The notes: generated by a model not told the origin, from the letters alone. Positions 47,974-57,468 are shown, numbered from the stretch's first letter. The stretch: DNA of 64,000 nucleotides from Gammaproteobacteria bacterium (GCA_033344735.1 JAWPMW010000001.1:847869-911868); one strand, 5' to 3'. A program made the numbers and translations.

Positions 47974-49002
47974 TTACGATTGAAAAACAAGCGCAACAGC
48001 AGGCGCACAATCTGAACAATTAGCATCATAGTTTAGCCCAGGCGGAATAATGTATTGAGCAAATTCTTGATAATCAAGCAACAATTCATTAGCAATTTTT
48101 TTAATTAAAAATCTGCCAATGCCGGCTCCAACAATTTTGGGTTTATCGTCATGAGTTTTAACCTGATTTTTAATGCTCTCTTCAACCATTTTCATTTGTT
48201 GGATAGCAATATATTCTGCAACTGAAATCCAGTTTTCTTTATCTTGTTCTCTATAATCTTCACCAATCATACGAGCTAAACGCCGCATACTCGATGTTTT
48301 ATCCTTAGGTTGACCATCTGTTGTATTACCATAATCAGCATGATCCGGCAGCCAACCCAATATTCTATAAATATCTGCAGAAACAGCGAAATATTCAGCC
48401 ATTAGCGGAACAAAACTTCCCTTATAAGGAATTTTTTGACATATCGTGTTAACACAACTACGAACTACTCCAGTATAAACAAGCTCGCTAGTACAAAGTC
48501 TTTCAAAGTCTGACAAGCCATTAAGCTCTAATTGTCCTCCCTTAACAGATAATACATCTGTTGTAGTACTACCGATATCGACAAAAATAATATCGTCATT
48601 GTTACGACCGACGCAGAGACCACTGGCTATCCAGTTTGCTGAAGCGATTGATAACGTATCTAGTAATGCTGTTTTATGATCAACTAAACCTGTCCTTGAA
48701 AAGATTCTGACATTATCATCTAAAGGAAATTGCTCAAAGAATACACGCATAATTTCTTGTACTCCTTGTTCTCTAGAAATAAAAACATCAACCAACTCTC
48801 CGGTCATGGTGACATGATGATTAATAATGCTTTCTGGAATTAAAATTTTTGCTTTATGAATAATCGACACTAATTCATCCAATCCCTTCCATAGCGGACA
48901 ATCCCATTGATGGACAAATAGCTCATTGTCTTCAATATATGCCAACTTTACATGCGCACCACCAATATCCCAACCAGCTCTTGTTAATACGTCATCAATC
49001 AA
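47974..49002 (-). CDS. H4MPT-linked C1 transfer pathway protein, MfnF-like
   Basis: The protein of about 342 residues has an actin/hydantoinase-type ATPase fold. It has GWDIGGAHVKLA at the N-terminus, FVDIGSTTTDVLSVKGG in the middle and KIVGAGIGRFLIK near the end. This matches the uncharacterised family tied to H4MPT pathways in bacteria. It is homologous to archaeal MfnF, which joins the furan and the tyramine-glutamate part of methanofuran. I prefer the TTG at 49002 because GAGG lies at good spacing; another TTG is at 49017. It overlaps the upstream ATP-grasp gene by 8 bp. Confidence 0.82.
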   Translation of the reverse strand: MIDDVLTRAGWDIGGAHVKLAYIEDNELFVHQWDCPLWKGLDELVSIIHKAKILIPESIINHHVTMTGELVDVFISREQGVQEIMRVFFEQFPLDDNVRIFSRTGLVDHKTALLDTLSIASANWIASGLCVGRNNDDIIFVDIGSTTTDVLSVKGGQLELNGLSDFERLCTSELVYTGVVRSCVNTICQKIPYKGSFVPLMAEYFAVSADIYRILGWLPDHADYGNTTDGQPKDKTSSMRRLARMIGEDYREQDKENWISVAEYIAIQQMKMVEESIKNQVKTHDDKPKIVGAGIGRFLIKKIANELLLDYQEFAQYIIPPGLNYDANCSDCAPAVALVFQS

Positions 49003-49966
49003 AGCACACCTCTGCAATTTGACTATTACAAATTACTTCTTCAGGCAGCTTCCCTTTTATAATAGTGTTCATGCATACTTCCGCTGGATTAATATTCAAG
49101 ACTTCACTTAAGCCCGCATAAGAAGAAGTCAATCGCGGATTAATATCTATAACAACATAACCATCATCACTTGCGATTATATCTACTCCAACATAAGAGG
49201 CCAAACCAGGAAACGCTGTAGCAATTTTATTTGCAAGTGTCTCCATCTGCTTATCAATAGGTAAAGCATTGACGAGACATGCTTCTAATTTTGGCTCCAG
49301 TTCGCCAGAAAATATTTGTTTATTACATGCAAGTATTTTAGCTTGCCCTGAACTACATAGTAAGGACAAACTTAAATGTTCGCCAAAAATATAAGGTTGT
49401 ACAACCCATTGATTAAAATCATCGATATATTCTAACGCAGAAGCACCTGAGTCACATATTTTTAAACCCTCACAACCTACTCCAAAACGATTCTTAATCA
49501 CTGTCTTGCTAGTGAAAATATTTGCCTCCTCAACTGATAAATTAACTGCTGAAGGAATTCCTACATTTAACAGAAATGAAGTACACTTAATTTTATCTCC
49601 TGTAATTCTAATGCTTTCAGCATCACAATTTATTGTGGAAACACCATCATAATTTAATTGCGTGACAATCGATTCTAGTATTCCTGAACTTTCAGGTGCA
49701 ATCACCCATGTGTAATCACTGCCTGCTGCCAAATAGGATACTTGTTTAATGTAATCTGTAGAGCTCTCAACTGTATGTATGACCACATTACTATTATCAA
49801 TTGTGAAACGAGAATCCAGGCATGTCGTTAATTGAAGGTCTTTTATATTAGAACAATCCCTCAATACCGAGCTAAGCATCAACATGCCTTCTTGTTTTAA
49901 TCCTTGTGGTAATGGATGATTAGCAAAACCACCACCAGTGATGAATTCAGTCACGAATAAACGCAT
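48995..49966 (-). CDS. ATP-grasp protein of the H4MPT gene cluster (first)
   Basis: The 323-residue protein begins MRLFVTEFITGGGFANHPLP, typical of the ATP-grasp protein found only in H4MPT clusters. It shows VIKNRFGVGCEG for ATP binding and VGVDIIASDDGYVVIDINPR for the metal/ATP site. It probably ligates an amino acid during H4MPT or methanofuran synthesis; the substrate is unknown. The start ATG at 49966 lies only 3 bp from the ATG of the divergent HisA-like gene. Confidence 0.82.
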   Translation of the reverse strand: MRLFVTEFITGGGFANHPLPQGLKQEGMLMLSSVLRDCSNIKDLQLTTCLDSRFTIDNSNVVIHTVESSTDYIKQVSYLAAGSDYTWVIAPESSGILESIVTQLNYDGVSTINCDAESIRITGDKIKCTSFLLNVGIPSAVNLSVEEANIFTSKTVIKNRFGVGCEGLKICDSGASALEYIDDFNQWVVQPYIFGEHLSLSLLCSSGQAKILACNKQIFSGELEPKLEACLVNALPIDKQMETLANKIATAFPGLASYVGVDIIASDDGYVVIDINPRLTSSYAGLSEVLNINPAEVCMNTIIKGKLPEEVICNSQIAEVCFD

Positions 49967-49969
49967 GTA

Positions 49970-50674
49970 ATGAATATAATTCCGGTTATAGATTATCAAC
50001 AAGGAAATGTAGTCCTAGCGCAGATGGGTAATCGCGATAACTACCAATCCATTTCTTCCGTACTTTGCGATAAGCCAGATATTTGTAGTGTAATAGAAGG
50101 TATTTTAACGTTAGCTGAGTTCAAAACAATCTATATTGCTGATCTGGATTGCATAGAAAAACAGCAATTAGATAATAATTTATGGCCTTCACTCTGTTCT
50201 AAGTATCCTAATATTGAGTTTTGGATCGATCTCGGTCGCGTGAGCGAACTATGGGGTCAAGTAATGCACAATACCTGTAACGCGCGTCCTGTTATTGGCT
50301 CAGAATCCTATACTCATATAGATGAACTGAATACGAACCTGGATTTTCTTAATCAATATAACCCACTACTCTCAATAGATATAAAGAATAATGAAATCCT
50401 TGGCCCTGCATCACTACTACAAAAATTTAACGCCTGGCCAAATGAGATTATAATTTTATCTCTGAGTCATGTAGGCAGTAATAATGGCCCTAACTTTGCG
50501 TACATTCAAACAATATCTCAAGAACTTAACAATCAAAATATATTTTATGGTGGTGGCACAAGAGATATCAATGACATTAAACAGCTAGAACAGCTAAATA
50601 TCCAAGGCATACTAGTTGCAAACAGCCTGCACTCAGGAAAATTTGATAAGAAACTATTAAAGAAAATTATTTAG
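49970..50674 (+). CDS. HisA/HisF-like TIM-barrel protein of the H4MPT cluster
   Basis: The 234-residue protein is a single-domain TIM barrel. It begins MNIIPVIDYQQGNVVLAQMG, has DLDCIEK, WIDLGRV and LLSIDIKNNEILGP, and ends FYGGGTRDINDIKQLEQLN. Both acidic positions used by HisA-type isomerases (IPVID and LSIDI) are kept. This histidine-pathway relative is found in methylotroph H4MPT clusters. No his genes surround it, so a sugar-phosphate isomerase step in cofactor synthesis is inferred. It overlaps the PTPS gene end by 8 bp. Confidence 0.78.
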   Translation: MNIIPVIDYQQGNVVLAQMGNRDNYQSISSVLCDKPDICSVIEGILTLAEFKTIYIADLDCIEKQQLDNNLWPSLCSKYPNIEFWIDLGRVSELWGQVMHNTCNARPVIGSESYTHIDELNTNLDFLNQYNPLLSIDIKNNEILGPASLLQKFNAWPNEIIILSLSHVGSNNGPNFAYIQTISQELNNQNIFYGGGTRDINDIKQLEQLNIQGILVANSLHSGKFDKKLLKKII

Positions 50675-51890
50675 CAATAACTTTTAAGCTCTTAGTATTT
50701 TGATGTCTGCGCAATAACTGCCTCAATACAGATCGGCCTAACTCAGGCTGACTGAAATGCTTAAGTGGAGTTTTGCCATTATTCTTTTGCATATCTTCTA
50801 AACTAGGACCACGATACTGACAGAAAGATTGAGTTGTTTCATAGGTTTGCAATTCAACCAAGCCAGGCAAAAACTCTATTAACTGTTCCCAGATAAATAT
50901 ATTCAACAATTCTGTGCTTGAACGCCAACCTAAATCTGCACACACAAAATTTAAGTTCTGATGATCTAATCTTTCTATAACATGCTTCTTAACAATTTCT
51001 TTGAGGTAACCATAGTCCACTACAAATCCTGTTAATGGATCAATACGTCCTTCAATCTTCACATGCAAAGTATAACGGCCGCCATGTAAATTCTCACATT
51101 TGCCAGGATGATCAGTAATAAAGTGAGCAGAATCAAACACCAACTCTTTACTTACAACAGCATGCTGTACATCTGAAAAATAACGTTCCGATACACAAGG
51201 TATATCTTTTAGATGCAAAGAAATTAATACTAGCAGTCGCTGCGCATCTTCCAATGACTCGGTTCTAAATAAAGATGTCTGCTTTTCAAATTCACCGTCT
51301 AACTTCTTCCAGCGAATTTGATAATCACTAGTTAAATGTGTCAGTAGAAAATCTATTTCATCACAATTTGGCAAACATATAAATATATAGCCATTATGAA
51401 ACTCTCCTGCTTGCGCAATCAGCACAGCAAGAAATAACTCGAAGTCCAACTCATCATCATTAGACGTTAATTTATGCAAATAAGCAGTGGGCGTCTTAAT
51501 TAAATTATTAGTCACTACGCGATGACTTGTAGATGTATAGGTGTATTCCTGTCTATATTGAAAACCATAAACCTGCAACTCACGCAAATACCATAGCAAT
51601 TCATCAAGTCGTCTAATTTCACTGGATAAAGTTATAAAACTATTTTCCTCTTCAAACACACCACACAATTGCAACGCTTTAAGAATAGATAACGCTCGTT
51701 TGGATGGATCACCCGATGGCAGAGAATAATCTGCAATATCATCAACCACATTCACCATAGATTCGTGCACTAACAAGTCCAACGGCATATGATGTCGAAT
51801 TGCATATTCTTGCAAAGTCAGGCCACAACAATCATTGAGGTGATTGTTATCTAAGTGCAGGACATCAGCGTTACATTCTTGGCATTTCAT
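50667..51890 (-). CDS. 6-pyruvoyl-tetrahydropterin-synthase-domain protein with long N-terminal region
   Basis: The 407-residue protein ends in a PTPS/QueD-like domain (about residues 245-370). The Zn-site His is in FDSAHFITDHPGKC, the Cys/His in CENLHGGRYTLHVKIEG, and a catalytic-type region in ERLDHQNLNF and YETTQSFCQYRG. The first 240 residues are not PTPS. They begin with a zinc-ribbon-like CxxC ... CC (MKCQECNADVLHLDNNHLND, then CCG) and are helical after that. It likely acts on a pterin for H4MPT, but the substrate and the N-terminal role are unknown. It follows fae by about 86 bp, after a terminator. Confidence 0.8.
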   Translation of the reverse strand: MKCQECNADVLHLDNNHLNDCCGLTLQEYAIRHHMPLDLLVHESMVNVVDDIADYSLPSGDPSKRALSILKALQLCGVFEEENSFITLSSEIRRLDELLWYLRELQVYGFQYRQEYTYTSTSHRVVTNNLIKTPTAYLHKLTSNDDELDFELFLAVLIAQAGEFHNGYIFICLPNCDEIDFLLTHLTSDYQIRWKKLDGEFEKQTSLFRTESLEDAQRLLVLISLHLKDIPCVSERYFSDVQHAVVSKELVFDSAHFITDHPGKCENLHGGRYTLHVKIEGRIDPLTGFVVDYGYLKEIVKKHVIERLDHQNLNFVCADLGWRSSTELLNIFIWEQLIEFLPGLVELQTYETTQSFCQYRGPSLEDMQKNNGKTPLKHFSQPELGRSVLRQLLRRHQNTKSLKVIAK

Positions 51891-51918
51891 ATTGACACTT
51901 TACTGCTAAATCGCAGAC

Positions 51919-51954
51919 AAAAAAATACCCCGGATTGTTAAATCCGAGGTATTT
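51919..51954 (-). terminator. Strong terminator after fae
   Basis: A 13-bp stem with one mismatch (51923-51929 with 51948-51954; 51931-51936 with 51941-51946) has a GTTA loop. On the minus strand it runs into seven Ts (51925-51919). It lies 23 bp after the fae stop. It should end most fae mRNA and reduce read-through into the PTPS gene, which explains how one abundant enzyme can be made inside a biosynthetic cluster. Confidence 0.85.
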
Positions 51955-51976
51955 AGAACTACTATAAAGAAATTGC

Positions 51977-52504
51977 TTAGAATCCTTTGAACGGATGCTC
52001 TGCAGAATCTTTTTGTGCAACAACTGTAGATGCTTTTGGCTCATCTTTGATAGCACGTTCGATAGACTCTTTTACAGCCTTGTAATTATTCTCGTAGATA
52101 GCTTCGTCGCTCTTAGCTTCCCAGTGAATAAATACACCAACGCAGATAAACATGTCATCTGCTTCGTCAGCTGGAATAGTGCCGTCTTCAACACTATCAG
52201 CAACTGCTTTAGCAACAGCCGCTTGAGCTGGACCAAACATTTGTACTGCTTGAGTAGCGCCTTTGATGGTCACTTTATTGAACATCATAGTGTTTGGCTT
52301 ACAAGGAAGGTTAGGTGCTACAACAGCTAGCAAAGTAGAAAAACCATCTTTGTTATTTACTAAACCGTTACAGAACGCTGTCTCAACTGCAGAACCACGT
52401 GGGCCCATTAGTAAATCGATATGAGCGATTTCTGCCATAGTGCCAGATGGGTCATTGTCATTCACAAGTGACTCACCAACCATTACTCTGTTGACTACTG
52501 CCAT
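51977..52504 (-). CDS. fae: Formaldehyde-activating enzyme Fae
   Basis: Fae condenses formaldehyde with H4MPT to methylene-H4MPT in the cytoplasm. The 175-residue protein carries the family core: [29 protein letters not shown] (in two parts, with the catalytic-type His), [40 protein letters not shown] and [12 protein letters not shown]. It has an AGGAGA ribosome site within a CTAATTAATTAG palindrome, its own terminator, and about 125 bp of upstream space. All of this suggests a separately boosted transcript, as expected for a major methylotrophy enzyme. Confidence 0.97.
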   Translation of the reverse strand: MAVVNRVMVGESLVNDNDPSGTMAEIAHIDLLMGPRGSAVETAFCNGLVNNKDGFSTLLAVVAPNLPCKPNTMMFNKVTIKGATQAVQMFGPAQAAVAKAVADSVEDGTIPADEADDMFICVGVFIHWEAKSDEAIYENNYKAVKESIERAIKDEPKASTVVAQKDSAEHPFKGF

Positions 52505-52630
52505 TTAATTTCTCCTAATTAATTAGTATTGTTTATTTACAAACAGCCGTAAATATTTTCGATAAAAATTGTGTTATGGGCCCCTCCCTAATGAAAACTA
52601 CTAGTAAGTCTTCACACTATAGTTCGTCCC

Positions 52631-53479
52631 TTATGCTTGCCTCTCTAACATTGCTACAAATAGAGTAACCACTGTTAAGTCTGCAGTCGTCCCTGGATTA
52701 ATTCCAGCGCTCTTCAGTTCACTGTCTAATGACAATAGCCCCGAAACATGATCCGTTGGATCTCTAGACGCCAACACCTGTTTGGCAAGAGGCGCAATCA
52801 TATCACTAATTTCACGTGCTTTTAATAGGCTATTTTTACGAATTATCAGACTATCTGGCTCTCTAAGCCACTGACTAAGAAACACAGCCGTTGCAGCCCA
52901 TTCCTGACTACCCCATTTCTCTAGATATTCTCTATAGATGGACAAATTATGTTCGAAAATATCTGAGAAACCATTCGCAAACTGGTAAGCAATACGGTCC
53001 CTCTCAGCCGACATCTGCATAGCCTTCAATAAACTGACGTCAGGTTCACTTGAGATATCTTGCTCATCTACTTCGCCCATTCCACCCGGCATCGCTTGCT
53101 GAATGGCTTTGTAGCAGTGTTTTGCATCACTGATAGACAAACGAGACAATACATCACTTAAGTTATCTCTTAGCTTTTGACTGTAACCCACATTCACAAG
53201 CACCTCAGCTATTGGTGCTACCAGCAATATAATGCCTAGGTTGGTATTGTCTGCTACCTCAACTTGAGTAGCTTTAACAGCTTTAAGAATACGCTCCCCT
53301 ACACCAGCGCTTTCACTAAATAATGGTGCAGCGGATACTTTACTACTTAGCTCAAACTGTTCCACAGTCATGCCGTGACCACTTGAATGATAACCAACGT
53401 TTCCTGGCTTTATTGCACGTAACTCAAGTAAACAGGCCTGTTGGTAGCACTGAATATAGCCAGAAATTTTATTAGTCAT
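52631..53479 (-). CDS. CitG/MdcB-like (triphosphoribosyl-dephospho-CoA synthase family) protein of the H4MPT cluster
   Basis: The 282-residue protein shows the CitG-family blocks ACLLELRAIKPGNVGYHSSG, NTNLGIILLVAPIAEVLV and the C-terminal AGINPGTTADLTVVTLFVAML. I start at ATG 53479 ([20 protein letters not shown]), since an upstream hydrophobic extension lies inside the previous gene. No citrate or malonate decarboxylase genes are present, so the true reaction is different and unknown. This gene is typical of fae/mch clusters. It overlaps the RimK-like gene by 8 bp. Confidence 0.83.
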   Translation of the reverse strand: MTNKISGYIQCYQQACLLELRAIKPGNVGYHSSGHGMTVEQFELSSKVSAAPLFSESAGVGERILKAVKATQVEVADNTNLGIILLVAPIAEVLVNVGYSQKLRDNLSDVLSRLSISDAKHCYKAIQQAMPGGMGEVDEQDISSEPDVSLLKAMQMSAERDRIAYQFANGFSDIFEHNLSIYREYLEKWGSQEWAATAVFLSQWLREPDSLIIRKNSLLKAREISDMIAPLAKQVLASRDPTDHVSGLLSLDSELKSAGINPGTTADLTVVTLFVAMLERQA

Positions 53480-54386
53480 TCTGTTGTTTGAGCCCACAGC
53501 GCTTAAGAAAACAAGTAACAATAACATCCACAACTGGCTCTGATAGAGTTTGTTGAAGACCTTTCCAAGCCGGAACACTATTGACCTCAGTTACCCAGTA
53601 TTTTCCTTGCTTATCTTTGATCAAATCTACACCTGCATATTCAAGCTGCGTAACACGCGTAGCATTAATCGCCAATTGCTCAACTGCTTGATCAAGTTTT
53701 ATACTCTCAACATGACCGCCCTGAGCCACGTTGGTAATCCAACTTTCACCGACCCGCTTCATACTGGCAATAACTTCGTCACCAATCACAAATACACGAT
53801 AATCAACGCCAACACGTTCACCTGCATCGACGTATTCTTGTATGTACATAACACCATGCATTTCTGAATAATCTATATATTGTGACGCATGCTCAAGTAG
53901 CTGTACGCCTTTGCCTTGAGAACCAAATATAGGTTTAAGAACCAGCTTTTTGCCTTCATCAATATAATTACGTATTTTCTTATGAATATGATGTAAGTCA
54001 CTACTAATAAAAGAATTTGGCGTAGCAATTTTATTCAGCTTAAGCAAATATGACGTCATGCCTTTATCAACACTGCGTTCTATTCCACGAGTGTTATTAA
54101 AGACGGGGACACCGGCATATTCCAAGCCATGTAACACATCTAAATAATAAACTACCTCTTCCAGACTACCACCAGGCACGCCACGCACAAACACACCTGC
54201 AGGCAAAGTGGAAAATCCAGGAAGATTTATTCGAGGTGACTCGGAATCTAAGTCGAAATGACAATCTTGTAGACGTGTAAAGCGTGACATATATCCACGC
54301 TGTTGAAGAGATTTTTTCAGCTGTTGTCCATGCCAGCCAGGATCATCAGTGATGATGGCAATGCAGGGATCGTTGCTAGCCACCAA
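53472..54386 (-). CDS. RimK/MptN-like ATP-grasp ligase of the H4MPT cluster (second)
   Basis: The 304-residue protein is a RimK-type ATP-grasp ligase. It has [42 protein letters not shown] (ATP Lys), [21 protein letters not shown] and [20 protein letters not shown] (metal site). MptN, an archaeal homologue, adds glutamate to tetrahydrosarcinapterin precursors. A glutamate- or other amino-acid-ligase role is therefore inferred. The start is TTG 54386 or GTG 54383, overlapping the mch stop. Confidence 0.83.
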   Translation of the reverse strand: MVASNDPCIAIITDDPGWHGQQLKKSLQQRGYMSRFTRLQDCHFDLDSESPRINLPGFSTLPAGVFVRGVPGGSLEEVVYYLDVLHGLEYAGVPVFNNTRGIERSVDKGMTSYLLKLNKIATPNSFISSDLHHIHKKIRNYIDEGKKLVLKPIFGSQGKGVQLLEHASQYIDYSEMHGVMYIQEYVDAGERVGVDYRVFVIGDEVIASMKRVGESWITNVAQGGHVESIKLDQAVEQLAINATRVTQLEYAGVDLIKDKQGKYWVTEVNSVPAWKGLQQTLSEPVVDVIVTCFLKRCGLKQQND

Positions 54387-55356
54387 ATGATTCTTTCAAT
54401 AAATCTAAATTAACTTCGCCAGCAAAGAATGTGTTGCCACTCTCCATAGCAGTCACACTCACTTGTGCAGGACTGAATAACATTTGATCTATTTGATAGA
54501 AGTCGTACTTAGCATCTGCGAATACTTTTGCAAAAGGCTTGCCGTAGTCTTTGGATGTGTTTGAAGGAAGGTCATTGGCAAGTGCTTTTGCGTCATCGTC
54601 GGAGCCAGTGACATACAACTGCACACGACCTGCAAATAAAATGGAGTCATTGGTTCTTCCCATGGCCTGAACAAAGTCAGGTATTGGAGGACATAGTGGC
54701 GCACTACCCGCTCCATCGACAATTCTCTCTAAGGGGAATTTCAATTCATGTGTCTTATGTAAAGCCGTCTCTAATACTCTAGCAACTACTTGAACTACAC
54801 CAGCTAAGCTCTTGGTTGGAGTGAGTATTACAGTAAGGTTCTTGGAATCAACTCCACATTGCTTAGACATTTTTGCGAGCAATTCTGAAGGTGGATTTTT
54901 ATCGACCTCCATGACTAAACAAACTTTGTCATTCTTGTCTTCATAAGCCAATTCTTTATACAAGGGTTCACGTAGTGAAGCTGCACGACCAGGTCCAGAG
55001 CCTAAGGCATAAAAGGCGTCTTTACCTTCGCCATGTGATAATTGCCAGCCAGCATATTGGCTACCCAAGCACGCAAGTACCGGATTTGAACTATGCACAT
55101 AGACAGACAATGGCCAATTTGGAACAGTGTTGGTATGAGTAAGCGACACATTACCAAGTCCCCCTAAACAAATTTCACTAATTAGTCTACCCGCTTCTAG
55201 ACCACCATGGTGATTAATGCCAGCATCAACAATGGTCACTCCACTGCTGTCTTGTTGCACACCTACTCGCAAAGCATCAGCTCCATCAATTAACTGTTGA
55301 ACTATCGGTTGGGACAATTTATTAATACTTGGCTGCTTATTCATACTTAATATCAT
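54376..55356 (-). CDS. mch: Methenyl-H4MPT cyclohydrolase
   Basis: Mch hydrolyses methenyl-H4MPT to formyl-H4MPT. The 326-residue protein has the family blocks [61 protein letters not shown] and [19 protein letters not shown]. The start could be ATG 55356 or the ATG 12 bp further in. It lies between the third ATP-grasp gene and the RimK-like gene, the order known from the Methylobacterium mch region. Confidence 0.96.
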   Translation of the reverse strand: MILSMNKQPSINKLSQPIVQQLIDGADALRVGVQQDSSGVTIVDAGINHHGGLEAGRLISEICLGGLGNVSLTHTNTVPNWPLSVYVHSSNPVLACLGSQYAGWQLSHGEGKDAFYALGSGPGRAASLREPLYKELAYEDKNDKVCLVMEVDKNPPSELLAKMSKQCGVDSKNLTVILTPTKSLAGVVQVVARVLETALHKTHELKFPLERIVDGAGSAPLCPPIPDFVQAMGRTNDSILFAGRVQLYVTGSDDDAKALANDLPSNTSKDYGKPFAKVFADAKYDFYQIDQMLFSPAQVSVTAMESGNTFFAGEVNLDLLKESFGG

Positions 55357-55377
55357 TTATTAGGTTTACATTATAAT

Positions 55378-56508
55378 TTATTGTTTTAAAAGACTTAATA
55401 TCTGCTTTCGCCTTTCTTCCAAAAGTGTGCGAACTGATTCGGCATCATTTCCCGCTTCAACATAGACACTACAGACCGGCTCTCCTACTGATATCAATCT
55501 ACCTGATTCTGGCTTATCTTTTGCCCAGTCTGGCCAAAGCATATCTCCATGAACCTCAATATCTGTATCAGCATAAATTATCAAGTATCCATACAATGCA
55601 TAATTTTGACTATTGATTAGGATATTTGAAAGCCGCTCACCCTCACATACTCTGATGTGTGCGTCAACCAGATTCAGACCAGGATTTAGCTGCTCATAAA
55701 GCTCGTAGCTTGCTGATATTCGTGGATTAATTTCTATTACAAAAACCTCACCCCTAGCCACGACCATATCCATACTGAAGACACCAACTAGATTAAAGTA
55801 AGATATTAATTTATCAACATAACTTTCTATTTTTATTAGATTTTCCTTACTTATAAATGCATTGGCCAGCGCACCCTCATATAGATATGGCAATGCATCG
55901 AAATTTGAATTTACATATTGTTGATTAATACCAATAATTACGTGTTCTCGTTGATCTGAAATGCATAAAGCAGACATCGACACTCCCACCATTTCCCGTT
56001 GCCAATAACCACTTAACGCTTCAATACGTAAACTATTTGAACGTGAAATACCTACTCCACCACAACTTGACGGTCGCTTATAGAGCCAGTCGTTGGCTGC
56101 TGGAGCAATGTTGAAATTGATCTCGGGGAAAGGAATATTCAAATCGGTGAGGGCTCGGAAAAATTCTTTTGGGCGATTTACTTTAGACAAAGTTGAGATA
56201 TCACTACTTAATAGCGTCCAACCTTCGATAGACTCAATTAAGCCTGCAAAATGCTCAGAACCGGCACCAAGTATGATCTTAGCATTCGAATAATTAGTCT
56301 TAAGACGACTTAGACAAGTGCTTAATTTACTAGCTTCAAATTCACCTGAATTAAGAGGGACACACCAGCATTCTTGGCAAACGGCAATGGTATCAATATC
56401 CGCAAAGGCATCAACCGCCACCACACCATAACCCGCTCGGCGCGCAGACTCTGAGAGAGCGCGCGCCGAATGGGCAATAATGATTAATACCTGGGAATGA
56501 CTAACTAT
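55378..56508 (-). CDS. ATP-grasp protein of the H4MPT cluster (third), start codon unclear
   Basis: The protein has the ATP-grasp plan: an N-terminal Rossmann-like part (VLIIIAHSARALSESARRAG, then YGVVAVDAFADIDT), LYKRPSSCGGVGISRS, and GVFSMDMVVARGEVFVIEINPR. The coding sequence follows the mtdB stop in the same frame. No ATG, GTG or TTG occurs before the conserved N-terminus; the first standard codon is GTG at 56424, which would cut off about 26 conserved residues. An ATA at 56508 is preceded by GGAAAG at 6 nt and is my tentative start. The reaction is unknown, probably an amino acid ligation in cofactor synthesis. Confidence 0.75.
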   Translation of the reverse strand: MVSHSQVLIIIAHSARALSESARRAGYGVVAVDAFADIDTIAVCQECWCVPLNSGEFEASKLSTCLSRLKTNYSNAKIILGAGSEHFAGLIESIEGWTLLSSDISTLSKVNRPKEFFRALTDLNIPFPEINFNIAPAANDWLYKRPSSCGGVGISRSNSLRIEALSGYWQREMVGVSMSALCISDQREHVIIGINQQYVNSNFDALPYLYEGALANAFISKENLIKIESYVDKLISYFNLVGVFSMDMVVARGEVFVIEINPRISASYELYEQLNPGLNLVDAHIRVCEGERLSNILINSQNYALYGYLIIYADTDIEVHGDMLWPDWAKDKPESGRLISVGEPVCSVYVEAGNDAESVRTLLEERRKQILSLLKQ

Positions 56509-56511
56509 TGA

Positions 56512-57417
56512 TTACTTTCCGTTCACGTAATCACGTGCTACTTCAAACGCATGTTCAAAGTGAAGATAAACTGGCTTATCTTCCTCACACATTTGCTTTA
56601 ACAATCTGTGCTGAGTCTGGTATTTCGCATTTCCTATTGCTAACGCCCCAATGCCAACAGCACCACTCTCTGAGCCCTTTATTGGCGCAGCATCATCCAT
56701 CACATCAAGACCAGATATACCTGTGGGTGGCACTGCATTCACATCGGCGGCTACTTTAAGACGGGTTGCGCTTTTAACCTGATTTTCATTCATAACTTGC
56801 ACGCCGGCAGCCGCTGTTGCAAATACCACATCAACCTCATCCAGAATATCATCAATATGTTCGTTGGCTTCACCTCTGATGCCGGTAATTTCTGAGCCGT
56901 ATTCTGCATTACAGATACCGGCAACACGTTGCGCTTTATCTTTTTTACGCCCCATAATCTGAACATCTGCGCCAGCTTTGGCTGCAATGACTGCTGCTGC
57001 CATACCGACAGGGCCTGTACCACCCAAAGCAACAACACATTTATCTTTTAAATCAGTTCCATGAACATCTTTTAGGGCTTTTTCTACTTTAGCGACCATA
57101 CCTGCAGCCGTTGTAAATGCACCACTTGGATCCGCAAACGCAGACACTTCAAAAGGTGGCACCATAGACTCCCGACAAATTTGCATCATATCCATCGCAG
57201 TATGCATATCGCGACCACCAAAGAAGATTCCTGTTCTTTTCACTCCACTTGGACCACGAGAGAAAATGGCATCTTGCACTAGCGCTTGAACCTCATCATT
57301 TTCGACATTTATATATGGCAAACAATTTGTCCAACCTGCATCAATTGCCATATTGACGTCGAATGGGCTCAAATTCTTAGCTGCCGTGATCATATGTAAA
57401 ATATATGCTTTTTCCAT
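56512..57417 (-). CDS. mtdB: NAD(P)-dependent methylene-H4MPT dehydrogenase MtdB
   Basis: MtdB oxidises methylene-H4MPT to methenyl-H4MPT and reduces NAD(P)+. The 301-residue protein shows the MtdA/MtdB family opening HMITAAKNLSPFDVNMAIDA and GVKRTGIFFGGRDMHTAMDM. It also has the Rossmann segment VVALGGTGPVGMAAAVIAAKAG with a following MGRKKDKA, and AADVNAVPPTGISGLDVMD. Length and MEKAYILHM opening favour MtdB over MtdA. It lies upstream of the third ATP-grasp gene, with a hairpin between it and mptG. Confidence 0.92.
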   Translation of the reverse strand: MEKAYILHMITAAKNLSPFDVNMAIDAGWTNCLPYINVENDEVQALVQDAIFSRGPSGVKRTGIFFGGRDMHTAMDMMQICRESMVPPFEVSAFADPSGAFTTAAGMVAKVEKALKDVHGTDLKDKCVVALGGTGPVGMAAAVIAAKAGADVQIMGRKKDKAQRVAGICNAEYGSEITGIRGEANEHIDDILDEVDVVFATAAAGVQVMNENQVKSATRLKVAADVNAVPPTGISGLDVMDDAAPIKGSESGAVGIGALAIGNAKYQTQHRLLKQMCEEDKPVYLHFEHAFEVARDYVNGK

Positions 57418-57468
57418 GTGTAATATCTCTCTCTTTTGTTTATCCCAATGTTATCGTAGTCAATATAT

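Noticed and set aside
47969..48019. Cysteine-rich N-terminal extension of the PabB-like protein
   Set aside because: It is an out-of-frame reading of the end of the MfnF-like gene; the ATG at 47968 fits the family start.
53480..53578. Hydrophobic, membrane-like N-terminus of the CitG-like protein
   Set aside because: It overlaps the RimK-like gene in another frame and is absent from CitG proteins; the start at 53479 is better.
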